Positions 61,163 through 64,000 of a stretch of DNA of 64,000 nucleotides are shown piece by piece. Origin of the DNA: Nonomuraea polychroma (GTDB lineage Bacteria > Actinomycetota > Actinomycetes > Streptosporangiales > Streptosporangiaceae); contig NZ_SAUN01000001.1 in assembly GCF_004011505.1 (NCBI RefSeq), forward strand, positions 3,844,001 to 3,908,000, read 5' to 3'. Each line of letters begins with the position of its first letter. Positions within the stretch are counted from its first letter, which is position 1. The position numbers and the translations under genes were made by a program. The notes beneath the pieces are model-generated. The model did no database searches. It was not told the origin of the DNA and saw only the letters and a program-made list of their open reading frames with translations.

Positions 61163-61330
61163 TTAACTAAGCGAGACAAAGAACCCCATTACTGCGGTCC
61201 CAATGAGGCTGGCGATCGCCAAGCCGAGGATCTGGGTGGCAGTCAGGTCGCCGAATGCCATGTATGCCAAGACAAACGGCCACCACCAGATGCAGACGAT
61301 GATACGGGCGACACGATTGCTGACGTTCAT
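61163..61330 (-). CDS. Small two-helix membrane protein
   Basis: A 55-residue protein from ATG 61330 with AAGGAG and a nearer GGGAG (six bases of spacing) upstream. Two hydrophobic helices, VARIIVCIWWWPFVLAYMAF and ILGLAIASLIGTAVMGFFV, are joined by a short polar loop. The frame extends further upstream, but the ribosome binding site fixes the start. Function is unknown. Confidence 0.6.
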   Translation of the reverse strand: MNVSNRVARIIVCIWWWPFVLAYMAFGDLTATQILGLAIASLIGTAVMGFFVSLS

Positions 61331-61505
61331 AGTTTCTCCCGCTCCTTCACCTGCTCGTAGTGTGCGACGCCCGGATCGTCGCCGCGAGGTGTTCCCGCAT
61401 GCCCAGACTTCGGTGAGGTTAGCGTGCCTCCTGAGGTAGACCTGAGGGCCGGAAGCGAGTCGGCGGAGAGAGGGCCCGCGGTCGCGTGCCCGACCCCGGA
61501 CGCGG

Positions 61506-62330
61506 TCAGCCGAGGGCCCTTTCGCAGCGGGCAAGGCGCTTTTCCAAGCGCTGTCTGACGGTTGTTCCTTTGGGCGGCACGGCAAGAGTTTGCCGTAGGA
61601 CGTGCGCGGCCTCCGCATATTCGCCCTGCTGGGTGAGCCATATGGTGAAGCGGTCGGCGACCATGGGATCTGTACTGCCGGCTGCAACGGCGACTCGCCA
61701 GTGGTGGACAGCGACGTCCTGCTCTCCTGCGGCTTCCGCGCGGCGGGCAGCGTCGGCGGCCAGGGCGGCGATGCTGGGTCGGTCCGCCTCTGCGTGGGCG
61801 GCCTCGGCAAGAGCGTCGCGGAGGCGCGGACCGTTGGCGGGGTCGAGGTTACCCATACGATCGTTGCCGTCCGAGATGGACAGGAATTGGCCTAGCAGGA
61901 CGGGGCGCACGTCGGCGGGAGCCCGCCGGAAGAGCGCGGCGAGCATGGGAATGTGCGGTGCCGAGGCGGCATAGTCGATCAGCTCCCGCCACAGGTCCGC
62001 GTTGTGCCGGTCGTAGTAGAGAGCATCAATGTAGGCGGCGAGGGTGTCGTCCCGGCGGCCTGGCTGGTAGCGGATGGTTTTGGCCAGCAGGAGAAAGGCG
62101 TTGGCGACGGCTGGGTCGCGCGCTTTCGCGAGCCGGTCGATGATGGCGCGGAGGTTTGGTTCGGAGCTACGCCAGTTGTTGAGCTTTCGCTGAGCGTCAG
62201 GATCGCTACCGGTGAGCTCTGGTTCGGGTTGGTCCAAGCGCGGCAGAAGGCGGAAGACGGTGGCTGCGAAGGCAGGGGGGCGTTCGCGTCGTGGCTTGTT
62301 CCTGCCGGTCAGCCAGTCCCACAGCTTCAT
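61506..62330 (-). CDS. Hypothetical TPR-like helical protein
   Basis: A 274-residue protein from ATG 62330. After a basic N-terminus (KLWDWLTGRNKPRRERPPAF), helical pairs in TPR-like spacing follow: NAFLLLAKTIRYQPGRRDDT, LAAYIDALYYDRHNADLWRE, AALAADAARRAEAAGEQDVA and WLTQQGEYAEAAHVLRQTLA. TPR domains mediate protein contacts. It has no signal peptide, so it is cytoplasmic. It is divergent from the small DNA-binding gene at 62343. The family is not recognised. Confidence 0.65.
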   Translation of the reverse strand: MKLWDWLTGRNKPRRERPPAFAATVFRLLPRLDQPEPELTGSDPDAQRKLNNWRSSEPNLRAIIDRLAKARDPAVANAFLLLAKTIRYQPGRRDDTLAAYIDALYYDRHNADLWRELIDYAASAPHIPMLAALFRRAPADVRPVLLGQFLSISDGNDRMGNLDPANGPRLRDALAEAAHAEADRPSIAALAADAARRAEAAGEQDVAVHHWRVAVAAGSTDPMVADRFTIWLTQQGEYAEAAHVLRQTLAVPPKGTTVRQRLEKRLARCERALG

Positions 62331-62342
62331 CGCTGCCTCGCC

Positions 62343-62636
62343 ATGCCCATGAGTGGATCGCTGCTCTGTCGCGTAATCGCTGATGGCGAGTCTGGTGTTA
62401 CTTCACACCTGTGCTGGCCGTTTCGTGACTACCGCTGCACCTCAAGGTTCGGGGAGATCGCGGCGGCCGTCAATCAGCCACTGAGTCGCCAGCGGGCCGA
62501 CCAGCTGACCAAGCGCGACGATTTCCCTCAGCCGCTCGCAGATCTGGCCGCGGGCAAGATCTGGTCGGCCGCCGCGGTGCGGCGGTGGCTGGCCACCTGG
62601 GAGCGCAAGAGCGGCCGCCCGCGGGTGTCCGGATGA
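62343..62636 (+). CDS. Small HTH DNA-binding protein
   Basis: A 97-residue frame from ATG 62343. FGEIAAAVNQPLSRQRADQL and TKRDDFPQPLADLAAGKIWS, then AVRRWLATWERKSGRP, form an AlpA/MerR-like winged HTH of the kind found in excisionases and phage regulators. The N-terminal 35 residues look unrelated, and the ribosome binding site is poor, so the start is uncertain. It probably belongs to a mobile element. Confidence 0.55.
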   Translation: MPMSGSLLCRVIADGESGVTSHLCWPFRDYRCTSRFGEIAAAVNQPLSRQRADQLTKRDDFPQPLADLAAGKIWSAAAVRRWLATWERKSGRPRVSG

Positions 62637-62723
62637 CTGGCTCATCGACAACCAGCCGTTACTTAGGTAGTCAATCCAGCACAAGACGCAAACCGGGTCG
62701 ATGTTGTCTACTCTCCCGCGTCA

Positions 62724-62740
62724 AGTCCTCATCGAGGACT
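62724..62740. promoter_or_regulatory. 7-bp hairpin before a small gene
   Basis: AGTCCTC (62724-62730) and GAGGACT (62734-62740) form a perfect hairpin with a three-base loop, ending six bases before the GAAAGGAGA ribosome binding site of the gene at 62761. It could affect translation or be an operator. Confidence 0.4.
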
Positions 62741-62760
62741 AAACAGGAAAGGAGACGCCG

Positions 62761-63003
62761 ATGAGCGCCGAGACCGAGAAGAAGCACGACCTGTGGGAAG
62801 CGGGCCGCCACATCGCGGCTCTGGTGAATCACCACCGGGAAGCCGCCGTCTTGGCGCAGCGATATCGAGAGGAGGGCCGGGAGGACTGGACCGAGGAGGA
62901 ATGCCTGCTCCTGGCCCTCGGTGCGCTCGCCCTGCGCCAGGTACTGAAGCGCGATCCGGGCTACGGCTACACGGAATTCGCCTATGACCCCGGGCGCAGA
63001 TAG
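62761..63003 (+). CDS. Small hypothetical helical protein
   Basis: An 80-residue acidic protein with a strong GAAAGGAGA six to seven bases upstream of ATG 62761. LWEAGRHIAALVNHHREAAV and WTEEECLLLALGALALRQVL are helical. The tail ends in GYTEFAYDPGRR. No family is recognised; similar small proteins accompany actinobacterial integrative elements. Confidence 0.65.
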   Translation: MSAETEKKHDLWEAGRHIAALVNHHREAAVLAQRYREEGREDWTEEECLLLALGALALRQVLKRDPGYGYTEFAYDPGRR

Positions 63004-63197
63004 CACACCCCATGCGCGACAAGGGCGCGGCTGCCTGACTTTCCGGCCTGCTCACCCCTACGCCGGTATCCGCGCTGACTCCTCATGACGTCATCGATCA
63101 CGCTTTGTCGCTACCTCATCACGCCGTGCTCGACGTCGTCGCGCGGGGGATACGGCGGCGTGAGATGCGATCGTCGGGGGGAGGTAGCGACACACCA

Positions 63198-63235
63198 GAA
63201 GGCCCCCGCACGGTTCCGGCCTGTGCGGGGCCTTC
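63198..63235. terminator. Hairpin terminator
   Basis: GAAGGCCCCCGCAC (63198-63211) pairs with GTGCGGGGCCTTC (63223-63235), a 13-bp stem with one bulged C and an 11-base loop. This form is a common actinobacterial factor-independent terminator. It closes the transcript of the gene at 62761 and lies upstream of the GTG at 63252. Confidence 0.75.
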
Positions 63236-63251
63236 GTCGATACTGGCCATC

Positions 63252-63473
63252 GTGGAACCCCCCAAGAATCGCAAGCCGAACACGATCTACTCGGCGCCGG
63301 TGGGATCGATCGATCTCGCCGCCTTCCAAGACGATGGCACCCCGTACGAGATCTGGCCCTGCCATGACTGCCTCGCCTGGCATGCCGAGGTGGTCACCGT
63401 TGACGGCCAGGTCCTCGTGCGCGAGTGGCACGCCATCGACTGCGAGCACTTCCAGGAGCTCCTCAGAGACTGA
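63252..63473 (+). CDS. Small hypothetical protein with CxxC
   Basis: A 73-residue protein from GTG 63252; the open frame begins at 63105, but a terminator hairpin at 63198-63235 makes the late start more likely. APVGSIDLAAFQDDGTPYEI, WPCHDCLAWHAEVV and EWHAIDCEHFQELL show three Cys and several His in zinc-binding-like spacing. No clear ribosome binding site is seen. Function is unknown. Confidence 0.5.
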   Translation: MEPPKNRKPNTIYSAPVGSIDLAAFQDDGTPYEIWPCHDCLAWHAEVVTVDGQVLVREWHAIDCEHFQELLRD

Positions 63474-63633
63474 CCGCGATCAGGCAACTACGCGGACAAC
63501 GCGGCAAGCTCGGTCGGTACCTTTCGTCACGTGTCGCCCTCAGCGGGGGCTGCTCGGAGGGTTGCTCGGTGTCGCTCTCGACGGGAGGGTGCGCTTCAGG
63601 AGCAATTGTCAAATTCTGTGGATTGCGGGTGAT

Positions 63634-64000
63634 TCACAGGGCTCGAAGCCATTGATCGAGGACTGCGAAGTCTTCGTCGGCGAGTCCCCTGTATGACTCC
63701 ACGTGGTGGAGGAGAGCCCGGCCGCTATGGTGCGTGGAGACCCACTCCCTATCGGCGTCGGTGATCTCGTCGTCGACCCAGGCGAACGGGCGTCCGCCCG
63801 CCCAGTTCACCAGGGGCCGGGTCTTCCAACAGAGCCCGAACCATTGGTCCTCACGTTCGTGGTGTTCAGTTGCCTCCGGCCACCTCACGACGGGTAGCCG
63901 CGACAGGCCGATTCGGGGTGCTATCTCGGCATTCGCCTCCTCTTCCCAGGTCGTCGCCCAGACGAGTTCGCAGGGCAGCGCTGCCAGCCGACTCCCCACC
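63634..64000 (-). CDS. HAD-fold protein, 5' end outside the window
   Basis: The frame is open at the right edge. Visible motifs match the HAD domain seen in Swiss-Army-knife RNA-repair-type proteins: ALPCELVWATTWEEEAN (motif II Thr), FGLCWKTRPLVNWAGGRPFA (motif III Lys) and WVDDEITDADREWV (motif IV acids). Motif I (the nucleophilic Asp) would lie outside the window. Only about 121 residues of a usual 180-200 are visible. It is a cytoplasmic phosphatase-like protein; the substrate is unknown. Confidence 0.7.
   Translation of the reverse strand, partial: VGSRLAALPCELVWATTWEEEANAEIAPRIGLSRLPVVRWPEATEHHEREDQWFGLCWKTRPLVNWAGGRPFAWVDDEITDADREWVSTHHSGRALLHHVESYRGLADEDFAVLDQWLRAL

Noticed and set aside
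63004..63197. Small RNA gene ahead of the terminator at 63198
   Set aside because: A terminator alone is not evidence; no promoter or conserved structure could be seen.

Overview
The window is high-GC DNA with many GTG starts, purine-rich ribosome binding sites and actinomycete-type families: BTAD/SARP and LuxR-NB-ARC regulators, an ECF sigma factor paired with a CU044_5270-type protein, a NACHT-TM protein and a giant Rhs protein. I infer an actinomycete chromosome, perhaps Streptosporangiales-like. The order-level guess is inference. It is an accessory, plastic region. It contains fragments of at least five tyrosine recombinases, three Tn3-family transposase copies (two of them fragments), an IS5-type and another transposase remnant, and an unusual number of genes broken by single lesions.

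Layout. 1-4.8 kb: a sugar or polyol catabolic locus (zinc dehydrogenase cut by the left edge, DeoR regulator, HAD phosphatase, FGGY kinase) interrupted by an integrase N-terminal remnant. 4.8-12 kb: a decayed PLP decarboxylase, an aminoglycoside-phosphotransferase-like kinase, a secreted PAF-acetylhydrolase-like lipase, a decayed integrase with its small partner ORF, a protein-kinase-like protein and a small P-loop kinase. 12-22.5 kb: the 3' part of a Tn3 transposase, an ECF sigma/CU044_5270 operon, a second decayed integrase, then a large SARP-type regulator divergent from hemerythrin, DUF4267-like and FAD-oxidase genes, and then the 5' part of a Tn3 transposase in the same orientation as the first fragment. 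22.6-29.4 kb: GNAT acetyltransferase, cytochrome P450, recombinase and transposase debris, a LysR/MFS divergent pair and an isochorismatase-family gene cut by a stop. 29.7-32.6 kb: an operon read right to left (DUF6069-like membrane protein, monooxygenase-like protein, alpha/beta hydrolase with a frameshift, MFS exporter). 32.6-36.5 kb: IS5 remnant and a set of damaged small enzymes (two DHFR-like reductases, a metallo-beta-lactamase-fold hydrolase with an in-frame stop, a PPOX-fold protein). 36.5-41.3 kb: a LuxR/NB-ARC regulator and a truncated NACHT-membrane protein butted against an integrase C-terminal remnant and a tRNA-3'-end-like att sequence. 41.5-49 kb: a protein with the AAGNRAV motif of contractile-injection-system-associated proteins, a HTH/zinc-type hypothetical with a palindromic operator, a secreted propeller/Ig protein, an FkbM methyltransferase and a NarL-type two-component pair. 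49-57 kb: an Rhs polymorphic toxin with a Hint pretoxin domain and a variable C-terminal toxin, followed by a candidate immunity gene, an orphan toxin tail and a second candidate immunity gene. 57-60 kb: a nearly complete Tn3-family transposase whose 3' end is lost against that immunity gene. 60-64 kb: small accessory proteins and a HAD-fold protein cut by the right edge.

The strongest candidate for a noteworthy system is the Rhs toxin/immunity array at 49.2-57.0 kb. Next are the 7-bp tandem repeat that switches a reductase gene out of frame (33.8 kb), the two Tn3 halves bracketing a 9-kb segment, and the injection-system-type protein at 41.6 kb. Frameshift calls rest on reading the bases given here; sequencing or assembly error cannot be excluded for single-base lesions.
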